DNA of 64,000 nt from Ascaris suum (taxonomy: Eukaryota; Nematoda; Chromadorea; Rhabditida; Ascarididae): assembly GCA_013433145.1 (NCBI GenBank), contig CM024174.1, forward strand, positions 124,001 through 188,000. The letters are read 5' to 3'. Position numbers and translations under genes: made by a program. Below, one piece after another: positions 25,438 through 38,336 of the stretch. The first letter of the stretch is position 1, and every line of letters starts with the position of its first letter. A model generated the notes under the pieces. The model ran no database searches. It saw nothing but the letters and a program-made list of their open reading frames with translations, and had not been told where the DNA came from.

Positions 25438-25615
25438 GTAAGCTGATAGAAAACACAGAAAAATGGCATCCTTCGACGATGCTACAGTTTGAAATAGGAC
25501 ATTTTCATCGACACAAAATTAGCAATAGATTTATGCTTTGAATTCTCTTCGATTACGAAGCAACAATGGTAACCGCTGGCAGGGGAACGCAGGGATGGGA
25601 GGATAGCTGCGGTAC

Positions 25616-25750
25616 CTCGCCTTCATTAGTTTGAAGTGGCAAAAATGCGACGATAAGGTTTCCAAAAACTATATCGTCGTGAACCACGACTTTGGAACCG
25701 ATCTTTAGCCGCAAATGCAACATAAAATCAACTTCATGTATCATGCCCAC
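25616..25750 (-). CDS. unassigned internal exon, beta-strand-rich
   Basis: Exactly 45 codons, phase 0 at both ends, end at a GCGAG|GTACCG donor. The acceptor ATCAGTCAG lacks a good pyrimidine tract. The peptide alternates hydrophobic residues (HEVDFMLHLRLKIGSKVVVH, then DDIVFGNLIVAFLP). This resembles the strand pattern of arrestin C-domains in nematode arrestin-like proteins, but that is pattern resemblance only, with no diagnostic motif. Another minus-strand piece just upstream (ending at 26045 with donor GCGC|GTAAGG, peptide DLPASLEELDSRLTRA) may belong to the same gene, but its phase does not match. Confidence 0.33.
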
Positions 25751-26045
25751 CTGACTGATCTATGCAGCGACGTTTATTTCAGCTTATTTTCCGATTTTTT
25801 CCGGCATGTATTTTTCACAAACATTTCCGTTCGGCCATGTTTCTCGAATGTTCCTGAAATTACAGCACAACACATGAAGACACTTCATGCAGACGTGACG
25901 CATGTTCAAAGAAAAAGCTTGCTGCACCGCTGTGGAGTGGCTTTAGCTGGATTCGTAATGGCAATAAGTCAAAAACGACATAACCGTGGTAAATATTTAA
26001 GCTGAGTGTAGCTGTGCCCATGTTAACATACATCATGTCCTTACG

Positions 26046-29000
26046 CGCCCTAGTCAGCCGACTATCCAATTCCTCTAGCGATGCAGGGAGGTCGGAAATT
26101 TTGGAAATATTCAGTGAGTGGTGACTCACTTTTGATAAAACCCGGAGGGTGAACGGGTAGGACAAATAAACACAATAAGAGCTCCAATTCAATTACCTGA
26201 ATTCTAGTGGAACTGACACAATAAAAACAACAATTTTGGTGAAAACATGTCCCGACCCCATTAATATCAACAGTGCCCGTGTTCAACCTATCAGCCGCTT
26301 GGACGCCGTTCAGTGATCTCTACAATCATGGCTATCAAGCGAGGCCATGAAATGGCGAACGAAGAGTCGGGTATATGAGGAGAGAATGTAACTGCGTCCT
26401 TCTTGCCCTCTTCCTTCTCAAGCTAAAACCAATGAAACGTGTAGACGTTTTAACCACTGAAGTACAGGTGACTGCGTTCAAAGTGCATAACTACTGTCAC
26501 TGCAGATGAGGGAGTGCTGTGAACAAACCAAACGACTGACGCCTCTTTATTGCATTCAGAAGGTACATGGAATGCGATTAATTAGCAGTATTCTTGATTT
26601 ACCACTCCCGCAAGACAGCTCCGAGGATGTTTCACTGTGACCGTAATCGCTATCAAATGCACTAGGGTAAATGATAAAATAAATAAGTGCACGGTTAATG
26701 TAATATATCAACGAATGTAACGTATGTTCAGTGGACAAATATATGAATAAATGCATATATGTCCATAAGTAATGACCCGAGATTAGATGTCACACATTAT
26801 GATTATGAAATGCGTAGGTAAACGAACGCATAAACATGACCGAGAAAGAAAATATGCCAGTGCAGACTGGATGAAGAGATGGGGAGAAAGTGACTGTGAA
26901 TAGCACAATGGCCTTGGCCGCAGCCATAGCCCGTTGCATTTATGTGGGCCCGTTCCCTAACGGTCAAGGCAACATATGACTAGACAGAGTGACGATTATA
27001 AATAGAAACTAGAGCTCCAAAGGCGACTGCAACGCCTAATCATGCAAATCTCATTGCACTTGACTTCCAATCGTCCCTAACCAGGTAGATTAAAGGACGC
27101 AAGAAATCGTCCCTATCGTGCTTCAAACCAAAGCAGTGACATGAACTCAACAAGCAACCGTTATATGTTCCTTATAATCTTTTTTTCTAATAATATCACC
27201 CGAGTATAACAAGAACTTCGATAAAGTACAGCTGTGTGCGTTAAAAATGCTGCTGGACGGTTCCTTTCAAAGAAAGACCTCTTAACGAACTCCAGTATCA
27301 TTTCATTTCACAGTTTCCAGAATTCCCTCTCCACTACGAGCGCCTTTGTGCTCAAACAACAACATCTGTTTAATCGTTGTTACCAGATCACAAGATGGCT
27401 TCCATATATACAAAGTCGAGCATTATGTGTGGTGATATGTTTCTTTGAAAGCAAGACGACCAAGAAGCCGAAAGTTCTGTTGAAACATTAAAACATCTTC
27501 GAAATATTCACTTTGGAATATTTTAACTCCCTATTCTACCTCGCCATCAAATAAACCATTCCCCCATACCAATATCCGATCATTTATATACGACATTTAT
27601 GTATGACAACCGTGTCAAACATTACCAGAGATAATTACTTCCTAAGTAAGCATTTTTCATTTTAATTGACAACTACCACTTGAATCGATTTGTTTGAAGA
27701 CCTGAGTAAGCATTATACTTCTTTAAATACAATATTCAACCATGTATGGTGAGCGAAATTTGGAAAACTGTCCCTCTTAAATGAAATCGACAATTCCTCG
27801 CTAAACTGAACCGGTAACTTGCTCCTAGTAAATAGCTGAGGCCACATGAAAATGAGTGGAAAATTCAGCGTAGAACATTCCCACTGACGGAACAGCTTCG
27901 TATAAATCTGCCTAGAAAAGTTTCTTTAAGAGATCAAATAGTGCATTGTTGGCCAAAACTAGTCTTTAGAAAACATCTCTTATCTAACATGGCTTGTTTC
28001 ATCAGATTCAATAATAAAATTCCAGCAAAAGCACACAATCTATGACATAAAACGTCTGGATATATTCCTGACAAACAAATGTTTCACCCGTTAAAAAGAT
28101 CACTTCATCTCAATGAAACTTATCTAGTCGAAACATTACAGTCGATGCATAAAATTAGTGTAAGTACAACAAGAAGTCAGAAAGGATGATCCAACAGCGA
28201 TCGAGAAAATATTTGCTCCATCTTCCGCTACAAATTTCACGACTCAAATGCAGAAAACCTAGTCATCTGTCGAAGATTCCCACTGCTTGAAATGTTGCGT
28301 CTTGCCATCTCAACTTAGTTTAAAACTCCAATATTTCTGCTCATATCGTCCTTAGAAATTTCTGGCTTGTTCGTTTGCCGCCATTTATAGAGCGGATTTG
28401 TTATTCAAAAAAGTGGATTTTTATGCTTTTTTTCATTTTTTTGCACTTTCTAAGCTATATTTTCTAAGCTTCGATTTTTCTGAGCTATAGTTCGCGAAGC
28501 CTCCGTTTTCTATTTCACTTTATTTTTCAACAAACTTTCGGCACGCCTTAATCCTTAAAAATATGCATCCAAAATGAGAATAACTTCCACGCTCTCTCTT
28601 TCCGCAAACCTAGAAACGGCTCGAAATCCCCCTTCCCCACTTCCCCTAACTCCTAGGATGAAGACCTCATATTCTTTAAGCACCTCACTCAAATATTACT
28701 GAAGTACTGCATCAGAAACTTGACTACGTATTGGTCATGGAAGGAAAGAAAACTTTTCGAGGGACAAAAAACCTTTCCATTGATGCACGTACTTCATATC
28801 ATTGCCCAGCAGAATTGTGTTATCCAGGTGTAGAAAATGCAGTTCAAAATGAAGAAAAATGCTATAAAATAGGCTACAGCCAAAAGGCAATTAACATATG
28901 CACGTCACTACTCTAACAGCTTCAATATCGCATCAAGCAATGTGTTGCTGAAGTTTATAAGTCTTTAAAATGAAGACATCTATGCTTTTCACAAACTCTC

Positions 29001-31885
29001 TTCAGCAGCCATTAATGATGCAACTCAAAAACATCCTCATTTTTACAAAATGGTGTGGTGACCTAAAGAGTATGGCCACTCCGAACCTCAGCTAATCCCT
29101 TCCAAGCGAAAGCTGCGCGCTCACACCTCGGATTGTGTATCAGACAGAAAATCCAAATGCCGACTTCCTCACTTGACGGAAACCAAGTCGTATCACCGTC
29201 CCTAAGAATCCGATCTCCATTCTGGTGGTGGTGTTCCAACATCGACGTAAATATGATAATAGAGTAGACGCACGGAAAACTGAAATATAACTTGAATTAT
29301 TTACTCCAATTTTAACTTAAAATATGAGATGTTCACATATAAAGCTGCTAATGCTTTAAACTTGTGTTTATTTTCTCTCAAAAAATATCGACAATTGCAT
29401 TTCATAGATCCGAGGTACTCCGTACCCCTCAGTGGTAAACAGTCGGAACCTGCACTGCGCAATAAAAATGTCGCCTTCAGTGAAATCAATAACTCAAAAA
29501 GTCCAAAGCAATGTTCTATCTTATCTGCCATATTATCTGCTTCTAAAAACTCGCACTTGGCAGTGTCATGTTCGCTCACATATACGCTGGTGTCTCTCCT
29601 GGTGTCTCTCTGTTCTGCAACTTCTGCTTGATAACCGCCGAAACTAGGCATGCTTTGCTGCATTTAGTGCACACGGCGGAATCACCCAATACACCATATT
29701 TCATACTGATTCCTTGACTCGAAAAAAACTATATATATCTAAGTATGGGAAGAACTTTGCATGCAATTCCACTGGTTATTCCTGCTTTTGATTCATCTGA
29801 GCACAGAAGCAATGAAACAGTAAAAGAAAAGCTCGCACGATATGCATGTTTCCAGCCTGCTCACCTCGTTATGACCTTCAAAAGCTACGAAAGCAAAAAC
29901 AACACAGAACATAAAGCCTTATAATTCACCTGACCCGACTACCTACGCAAATTTCCTATAAAAGCTTCACCTTTCTTTCGGCTGCCCCAATTGTGCGCGT
30001 AAACTTTCCACAAAACTTTAGCGTGAAAAAAAATCCGACGAGTATCAAACAGACGCGGTATTTCTAATACAACCATTACCTCGGAATAAGCCCTAACGTG
30101 GAAAAAAAGGATATGAAATCACAGCCGCAATAAGGTTTTATAAAACCAGTTTTCGAAGGCATATTAAAAACGGATCTTCTGTAGCATCGTACAAGCGGTA
30201 CGACTAACCAAGGTATGAAGAGATAATTGATCATAGGGAAAAGGATACAGAAGTTCATATTCTGTTAATTCGTTTTCTAGCATACTTTTTTGCCTCACTC
30301 ATTGTTTTCCGAGTTCTGCAACAGTAATTCGTGCTAAGCTATTTAGCAAATTTTGATTCTTTCCACCTAGAAAGGATAAATTTATGCTCATCTTTGGCAA
30401 TCGCAGCTGATAGAGTTAAATATCGCCAACCTTGACAATTTTCCACGATGTAACGTTCAAGCCGTCTATCTGCCACCTCGTATCGGCTGAGTCGAGCAAT
30501 TTATATCTGAAAACGATCTAATCAATTTCTAATATGGTGCAACTGAATCGCCTCCTCTCTTAAACAAAAAACCCTCTAATCTCCTCAAAAAGTAGATAAT
30601 TAGCAACTGATATAAAGCAATTAACGTGAGAAAACTTTTTAATGGAAAACTTACTCATATTTCCGTTCTTATGTGAAACGAGACTATTTCAGACACTCAT
30701 AGAACACATGTACTCCGTCGACTTCCATGACAGATATCAACAATAAGGCGCTTCTTATCAAATAATGGGCGCAATCAAAACATGAAACCGGCTCATCCAG
30801 TTGGTGGAGTGAATGCAACGCGCCACGGCAAAGTGGTTCCGACTCACTTCTTCATCATGTCCTCTCTAGTCATGCTCATTAAAATTTCGCTGACGCGATG
30901 CATCACACATACACTAAGCTTCATAAAAAGCACTGCACTATAAAGCTCGATGCTAGATGTAAAATTATACACAATACGATGGAACTTTTCACGGAACCAT
31001 ACATCCTACCTGCTCGCTTGGCCAAATTCAGTCTACTTTTGACTCCTATCTCATTACTATACAAGCCTATGGCTGCGCTCCAATATATATGCAGGAGAAA
31101 ATGAAGGCGAACATTTCGCATCGCGAAATATTCGCTTTCATTCAGGCTAGCGCCCTCCACAACGAACCATCCATCCACTCTTATTAAAAGCGAAGCAGAT
31201 TAAATTGCTTTGCACCTGTTTCGCTTGATCAAACTTAGGAATATGATGAAAGCACAGCGTTTGTGCAGGAGGCACATCCCAGAAATAAGCATGACTGAAG
31301 TAACAACTGGTCATCAGCGGCTAGTCACCGACGATCCGGATCGATCATCCCTTTCGGTCCACTTCATCGATCGTTGCGCATCTCCAACTTGTCTGCTTTT
31401 TTGCAGCGAAAAGACACCTGATCACTTTCGGCTTCACTACACCAAAATTAATCTCCACCACGGCATGCATTATATTTTTATAAAACCTCATGTGCTTCAT
31501 ATAATTAACTACGTAGTGGAAATTATTTTAGTTGTGGAACTAAAATCCAATGAACAAATCGATATTAATGAGTAATTCACAGAACATTTTAAAAACGTTT
31601 GTAGTTCAGAATGGGAAATCACCATAAATCTCGACATCTTTTTGAGCACACTTAAAGTCAGGAAAATGGCAGAAGCAAAATTAAAAGATCAAAAGGGGCC
31701 ACGTTGAAATACAACATTTTGAAAAACGCGTAACGATACGTTCATTAAGCGAGAAATACCAATGCAGAGCAAGGAACGACATATCGCAAAAGACGGCCAG
31801 TAGGTTACTCCTATAGATATAGCACTAAACATACAGTCAGATATAGTACTAAAAGTGCTCTTCAATATTCAGGTAACAAACTCAC
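26046..31885. other. mostly non-coding; 3' side of the glycosyltransferase gene
   Basis: No exon with a family match was found here apart from the uncertain open frame at 29301. The last exon or exons of the glycosyltransferase (the family segment ending in DGL-N-LxY) should lie in this stretch. A minus-strand piece starting near 31401 that reads QVGDAQRSMKWTERDD with a TGA is phase-compatible but has a poor, purine-rich acceptor. Confidence 0.4.
29301..29663 (-). CDS. possible single-exon 120-residue protein
   Basis: A true ATG at 29661 to 29663 opens 120 codons to a TAA, long for a chance frame here. The first half is hydrophilic and protein-like (for example SVYVSEHDTAKCEFLEADNM), followed by a hydrophobic patch (FGLFELLISLKATFLL). 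The C-terminal third looks less protein-like. A 100-codon plus-strand frame overlaps it, so either could be the shadow. No family was recognised. Confidence 0.25.
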   Translation of the reverse strand: MQQSMPSFGGYQAEVAEQRDTRRDTSVYVSEHDTAKCEFLEADNMADKIEHCFGLFELLISLKATFLLRSAGSDCLPLRGTEYLGSMKCNCRYFLRENKHKFKALAALYVNISYFKLKLE

Positions 31886-34800
31886 ATTTGCTTGGGAGCT
31901 GTGCGTTTCCTTTTGACGTGTTTTAACATCGAAAACCGACCCGTTGATGGATCGGGTCTTTCAATCGTAACATTCCGCGACAGAATTCTTTTCCCTACAA
32001 ATCAACTTTTCGCATCGCCCGCTACCAAATTCCTCAGATTTATGACGACTACGAACAGATATGAGATGGACAAAAACATTCTTGAGCTTTCCAGGAAGTC
32101 TATGAATAACAATTCACATTGAGGTATACTCATAAATAAATAAGTCGCAGTTAAATTTAAATCGTGTAGATACACAGTTTCTTCCGAACAAGACAAACAG
32201 CGCCCGGCCACTTCTCCCTTTTATCTCACACTCCTCCAGTAATCTTTTCATCTAAGTTTGCTATAGGCTTGAAGAAACGTAGTCTGACCCACACTGATTT
32301 CACATTTATGCCAGCAATGCTATGATGTGTTTGGGAAAGGATGAAGGATATCGGATACATTTTCGTCTAAAAAATGCTGAAAATAAGCTGGAGAAGACGC
32401 CAGCTGATTCGCATCGGTTTTACCAAAGCTTAAAATTCCGCTCCTTTCTTCTCGAATCTCCTCATACTTAATACTACAGATACTCAGGACAGACACATAC
32501 CAATGTTTTATAATATGCGAATGTAACCTCTGCGGTACATATGCAAACGGCACAAATTGCCTGTTGCCTTTTCCATAACCTAATGAGACAAGACTGTGAC
32601 CACATTAGCAAACGTTCTGGACGTATTCTATCCCTTTCGGTTGGATCTAACGTGGAAACGTGACAAACAGCATGCGGGATGCGCCAGAAACAAAAAGAGG
32701 CACAAAATCGAACCCATGTCGTCGTCCTCTCCACCCCACGCCCAGTACATGTTCGAATAACCGTTTACAGCCCTATAATCATCCATGCTGATAGCCAATA
32801 CACCGCCAACTATTTCCTTATACCACAGTCTGAAAATATTGAGCATCACTTCGCGCTTGTAAAACATTAACGAATGCTCTTATGTGTGATGATATTACTC
32901 GTACTTTTATCTTATGCACATTCGATCATGATAATGGTGGAGCAAACCTCAAAGGCATAAGAAAGCAGATAAGTTTATTTCACTAGTTGCTCTCCTCCGC
33001 TAACGTGAACGCCGCAGATGACAGCCAAAAACATTACGCACATCTCAGTTCTTATGAGAAGAACCGGATGCGTTGCGCTATCCTCTTTATACCGAAAGTG
33101 ATGCCTTACCTACAATAACCGCACCGAGGATCCGTGAGACATGAACATTAATGTCCTACGGATGATTTTTTTGCAGTTTTGCACTTCTAGTTTCCTTGAT
33201 TTATTCACCCATGCATAGATTCTCATACTAGACCCAATAGCCCATATCCGGGATGCGCTGGAGGAGAGTAGTTATTCGTGCACAACTGCTATCCAGGCAT
33301 GAAGCAGATGCTCTCATTAAATCCCTCCTCACTCATGTTTTAAAATATAATGAGAGAACTTACTGATATCCAAGGTTGCTGACGAAAGCGCCTATATGCC
33401 TTGGTGATGCTGGGCACCCGTAAGAGTTGTGGTCATCTTGCGGGAACATATCTACATCGTGGAAGATAACACAATCCACACCGAGACGCTCGGCCAATCG
33501 AAATGCGGCGTTCATTATGCGTCCTTTGTTAAATAGATCCTAACCATACTAGAAAATAAAACTGCAATATTACCTTCGAAATTAATATTCTTGCAACACC
33601 TATAACATTACGCGAGCAAAAAGCAGTCGCCGACCGGCCCATGAAAGTAAAACGTGACCAACAAGTCTGCCACATCCACCTTTCCCTCACATCCCCACCC
33701 CCAATCCCAAAACAAATGCCAGGCTCAAGCAGAAAGAAAATACAAATCGCCACTAGATAGACTTGGAGACCCGAAGCAATGACATTAAAAAAACTCCTCT
33801 GCTCACAGCGTCTTCTTCCCAATTTATAAAAATGAACTGTGATTTGCATATTTCCTTCCCATACCAGCAAGAACAGTTTGAATGAAAAATGATGTTCCAT
33901 ATAAATATAATATACCTGTTCAGTTACGATGAATCGAAAATCGAGCAACTGCCTCTTCAGCATCGGTACAAGAAAATCGATAAGTCGTGTCAAATGCGTC
34001 TGTCGGTCCCGAAACGGTATTATCACGGCTACCTGAAATATTTCAAGAGAAGTAAATCCTAACTTACTTCCTACCACATCGATGCAGCAAAGAGTTTTAA
34101 CAAATTCTGACTAAAATATTATAGAACATCAAAGATGAGTCAACTCATGTGCATACCTTCTCCCCTTACCTCCCTAACCAAAAACAATGCAATGCAAAGT
34201 GAGGAATTCAGCAGGTAGAAAGGCGAAAATATCCAAAGGCAAGGAAACTGCCTGAAAGGGAAGATGAAATTTCACTTCAGCTCTCAAAAGCAATTTATTT
34301 AAGCCCGAATCCCGATTCATCAGTAAGCGCCAAAACTTGCGTCACGATGAAAAATAGCAGCGAAAAACTATCGTTATCACAGCCATAATATGAAACCACT
34401 TGTTACCCTGAAGGAAAAAAAATTCTTTTCCCACGTTTGCGTTCATTTCCAATTCGGCCACCCACTAGCAACCGATAAAATTGAAGTGCTGCTTGAACCG
34501 ACCGATGCGTAATCTTGAAAGCATGAGGAAGAAACTTTAACGCAAAGATTTCGGTTTATACAATCACAAACGACTTACTATTTGAACAAGGTTTGCAGCA
34601 TTGATCATCAAGGGCATGCTATTATGATCCATTTCTACCACTTGCAGCCGCTCAAAGCTTATAACCATTAGCTGGAATACTGAAACTTACCGATATTCTC
34701 GTTCCCCCACATCTCACAACCACGAAGAAAATATTCCTTTCATGCAACTTCAAAAACAAAAAACTTCCATAGACTTCTCATATATAAAGCGTTGTTTTTG

Positions 34801-37800
34801 CCGGCTTTGAAGTGTACAGTCCCGTTTCACAAGCCATCTCAAGAAGACTTTAAAAAAAATCAGTGAGCTTCGTGATCCTTAGTTTTCGGTGCATATCTAG
34901 CGCAGATCGCACAACCTGTTATTGATATACTCAGAATATGCAACAGCCGCGATCTACCGAATACCCACATTTAACAACAATTTGTAATAGCGTGCTGCTT
35001 TAGTTGGGCGAATGGAAGACGGACTGCCTTGGTTCATACGATCACTTCTGCACAATTAAACGCGTCATTAATTTCTACTTATCAAGAGCATAGCAAAAAC
35101 AAAAATATTCCCATTTAGAGTTTTGAGACTTTTCTTTTGAAACCGTTCCGACTAAAATCAAGGACAAAAGACTCTCCCAAAAATTCTTTGATACAATCAC
35201 TGCTGTAAGTTGAAAAACGACAAACTTTAGTTAATAATTTTTACGTAATAGCCCACATCTAAATAATAACGATGTGGAAAAATAGCACTAAGGATTTTTG
35301 GGATCCGAATGTTCTTGTCACTCCTGGCACCAAATACACCTGTCTTAGACTTCATCCTAACAAAAATTCATTTGAAAACTCCACGTTGAACAGAACTTCC
35401 CCTGATAAAATAGTTTCAATGCTTAAAAATGCGTAGTCAAACTTACTTTATATCTTGCAACGCATTCAGTTGGCTTCCAGCTCCCACCTGGTTTCAAATA
35501 TGGGTAGTGACTTCTTACTTCAGCCTCTTTCAGGTTCGTTATCAAGAGAGTTGCCTGAGGAAGCTGCCCAACTGAAACAAACATCATTCAGACTCTCATA
35601 AAACCACTAAACAAAGAAGACCAGTTCGAATTAGAAACTATTCGTCAGAATGAACGATAATTCCGAGACCGAAAGCTGTTAAGCAAATGCAGAGCATTCG
35701 CTGAGACACAACGAGATGGAATAAATGCAGCTTTCTTAATTATGATGTTGCTGCTTTCAATCTTAATTATGAACCAACGAAGATTTCTTTTTTCCCTGAA
35801 ATGGAAAGATCTATATGCTTTATCTGAAGACCTACTTTAGATGAAGTTTCGGCTAAAATGCAGCCTCGCTCATGATGTAATCCACTTAATGCGATGCCAA
35901 AACGATGTCACTCGTATTCTACTATAAATCGCCAGAGTACGACGGTTGACCTAGTGACCAACAGCTACAAGAGACTCTTTGAGTTCGAAAACCCACGACA
36001 AAATAAACATTTGCTTAATAGAAGAAGATCCCATCATAAAAGCAACTTTTTAATGACCACGTTACACATGGCGAAGATTCTACAATTTATGTATCCATTG
36101 CGACCACCACTGAAAAGTTCATTTCTTGATCGATCGAGGTTTTGGGACCACCCCTGTCAACCTTAACAGCAAGAATAAAAGTGAACGCGTCACTGATATC
36201 CGTCCTGTCCATGTGCAACAGCAAACAGCAAACCTAACTTGGCTATATCGTTTAAATTATCAACCACTGTTGAAGATTAATGCATGTGTATCCTCGCCAA
36301 CATGATACCAACGACAAGCAACCTATGCTCGAAAGATGTCTGTAGTGATAGAATTTAAGCTATCTTCAAACGTCTCCAATCGGTGCACGCAGTCACTATA
36401 TGTTACAGAAAAAAAATGTAATAAGTTATGAGATGCACATAACACAACCTTTCGTTCATCATATGCAAATGAATGAGCAAATACCTGTCAAGGGTTGCTT
36501 ACGTCATGCAACTACCGGCTGTAGCCAGATCTAAATATATCCATAATGCTAAAAACTGCCTCACTATATCCGAATGAGGGAGGCAACTATTCCATTTTGG
36601 CAATGAAGAAAGGTATTCGTTGTTTACAACATGGTTTTCACCTTATGCTGATGATTATTTAAGGGCATAAGTCAGTGTGAAAAAGAGCACAAGTCAGTGT
36701 GAAAAAGATGGCATGAGTAGGAAGATGGAAAAATCAGCAAGCGCCAACTCAAATGCGATTTCAAAGTTGTAAAGAGCACAACTTACGAAAGCACATTGCG
36801 AAAATTTTTAAAGGCATAAATAAGTGGATTCCCTGGCTGCAAACAAAGCGGCCAATCTCATAAGTAAACTTTCAGAAGAACTGAAGAGGTATTTAAGAGT
36901 AGCACACTGTAGATGGAAATTCCTAAGTCACATATTATGCTGCCCTAACTGTTATATCTCCCAATTTCTTCCAAAAATCTAAGAACAAAAACATTAATAA
37001 CGTACTCAAGTTTTTATTTTCTGCGATATCGGAACAAAGAGATTTGTTCTGCTGGCTAGCCGTTAACGCCCTCTTCGCCTCCAATTGCTCCAGTTTGGTT
37101 ATTTCTGAGATCAGCGGATTCTCCTCAACGCGTCGTCCGTCCGTATCTGTTTTCCACCCGTTATGCTTCTCCAATTTCATTTCAGGTGATCTGTTCATAT
37201 CAGGCGATCTGGAAATTTTAACGTCATTTGCTACAAAGTTCCCGCATTGCTAACAATTATTGTCAAAAAAAGGAAAAGCATCCCTCCATCACACAGATGA
37301 AAAACTCTTCGCTACGTGGCAACCTGCCCGACTTGTTATTCCGTTAAAATCTACTGCGTCATACATAATTCGGCAAACCTGTGCAGCATAAGTTTATTGT
37401 CAAAAACTCGCAAAGCTGTTTTCGTCCAATCAAACATTGGCCACATAGAGACGGCGAAATGAAAACTTCATATCCCTTGCCTACACAAGCTCTTCCACAC
37501 AGAATCTCAGGCCTCTCATTCGCACAAACCTTTTCAGATAAAAGTTCGCATCCCCCTTTTGACAAGTTCTTCCTGAGAGACTGAAGCAAACGAAGTGTGA
37601 AGTAGCCAACCAGCACCAAACGTGAACAAATGAAGAAAAGCCTTTCATTGAACTGTTACTTCTTCAACTTAGCTTGGCATGTTGAACACTCCCTGAACAC
37701 TATCTCAAACAAATTCAGTTAAGCTGTCCAAATCTTTCGATGTCAAATCACGTTAACGGCAATTTGGGTCAACTGTTTGGACTCCAAAGATTCGATCGTT

Positions 37801-38336
37801 GATACGAGACGGATATAACTCACACTACGCAACATGAAGGCTCCTTTTCTCTATCATACGGCCTTATTGAAACACTAATTTTATTCTACCTTTTCAAGAG
37901 AACAGTAGCGCGGGTATTTATGCCTCGTCGGCCATCTTCCAATAAACTACCATCAATATTTCTTCTGGATGCATTACTTTTATGCAGTATTAAGCAGTAA
38001 TAAATAATTACAATCATTAAGAAATGCAGTATTTTCTTCGTCGATTAGGAAGGACGTAAGTGAATCCACAGCATTTTACTGGATTCTCTCAGAAAATGAG
38101 ACTGAGATTGAGGATAAATCAAAATTCACCTGATACGCTCCTTTTCGGATTGCTGATGTGACTGGACCAGCTCGTCGAATGTCTCTTCGTTAATTTGAGC
38201 ATTATCTGCACCTACTACTGGTTGCACTCCAGCGAGGATATTCTGTCGTTGCTGTTGTTCTTTATGTTGCTGCATCGACTGCTGCTGCTGATTTTGCTCT
38301 ACGCTTAGTAAGTCACGTGCTTTGTTCACTTTCAAT
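31886..38336 (-). CDS. beta-1,4-galactosyltransferase family, probable GalNAc-transferase (BRE-4-like); ends incomplete
   Basis: Golgi type II glycosyltransferase of the B4GALT family, transferring a hexosamine or galactose from UDP-sugar to terminal GlcNAc. Exons in reading order are 38336-38130, 37208-37006, 35571-35447, 34032-33916, 33539-33364, 32829-32714 and 31994-31886, all phase-consistent. The first two encode a glutamine-rich, hydrophilic stem. Family marks follow: GGSWKPTEC, VAVIIPFRDR, DVDMFP (metal-binding DxD), WGGEDDDM (catalytic) and MLKH (the Mn ligands). Both cysteines of the human Cys247-Cys266 pair are present. Isoleucine (WYKEIVGG) occupies the place of human Tyr289, which in invertebrate relatives goes with GalNAc transfer. 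The signal-anchor exon and the C-terminal exon are not placed. A TAG sits at one exon edge (33540-33542). The family is secure; substrate specificity is inferred. Confidence 0.87.
33540..33550 (-). other. stop codon that can serve as a 3' splice site (tandem acceptors)
   Basis: Reading minus: TTTTATTTTCTAG, then TAT GGT TAG GAT CTA TTT AAC. The stronger acceptor (CTAG, 33549-33550) gives EQ-YG-stop-DLFNKGRIMN, which matches human NQAGDTIFNRAKLLN residue for residue apart from the stop. The next AG (GGTTAG, 33540-33541) removes exactly three codons and keeps the frame open. Either this copy has a nonsense change, or splicing skips it. Confidence 0.7.
35572..37005. other. intron of the glycosyltransferase gene
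   Basis: The intron runs from a good GTACGT donor to the acceptor TTGTTTCAG. It holds a 90-codon plus-strand frame (35894 to 36166) that I regard as unsupported, and a short duplicated tract at about 36.67 kb. Confidence 0.7.
36669..36708. repeat. two-copy tandem repeat, 22-base period
   Basis: The word AAGTCAGTGTGAAAAAGA occurs at 36669 and again at 36691, separated by GCAC. It is intronic. Confidence 0.85.

Noticed and set aside
24154..25754. Arrestin-domain protein spread over the minus-strand exons at 24-26 kb.
   Set aside because: Only one exon shows an arrestin-like strand pattern. The others do not match and phases do not connect, so no family was assigned.
32490..32552. A minus-strand piece reading NLCRLHMYRRGYIRI that at first seemed to continue the glycosyltransferase after EDDDM in the right phase.
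   Set aside because: It runs into a TAA and its acceptor is purine-rich. The exon at 31994-31886 fits far better (RILSRN, ERPDPSTGRF, MLKH), with the same phase and a better acceptor.
33529..34077. A 182-codon minus-strand open frame, the second longest in the window.
   Set aside because: Only 33916-34032 is coding. The rest is intron readthrough, shown by the family match ending at the GTATAT donor.
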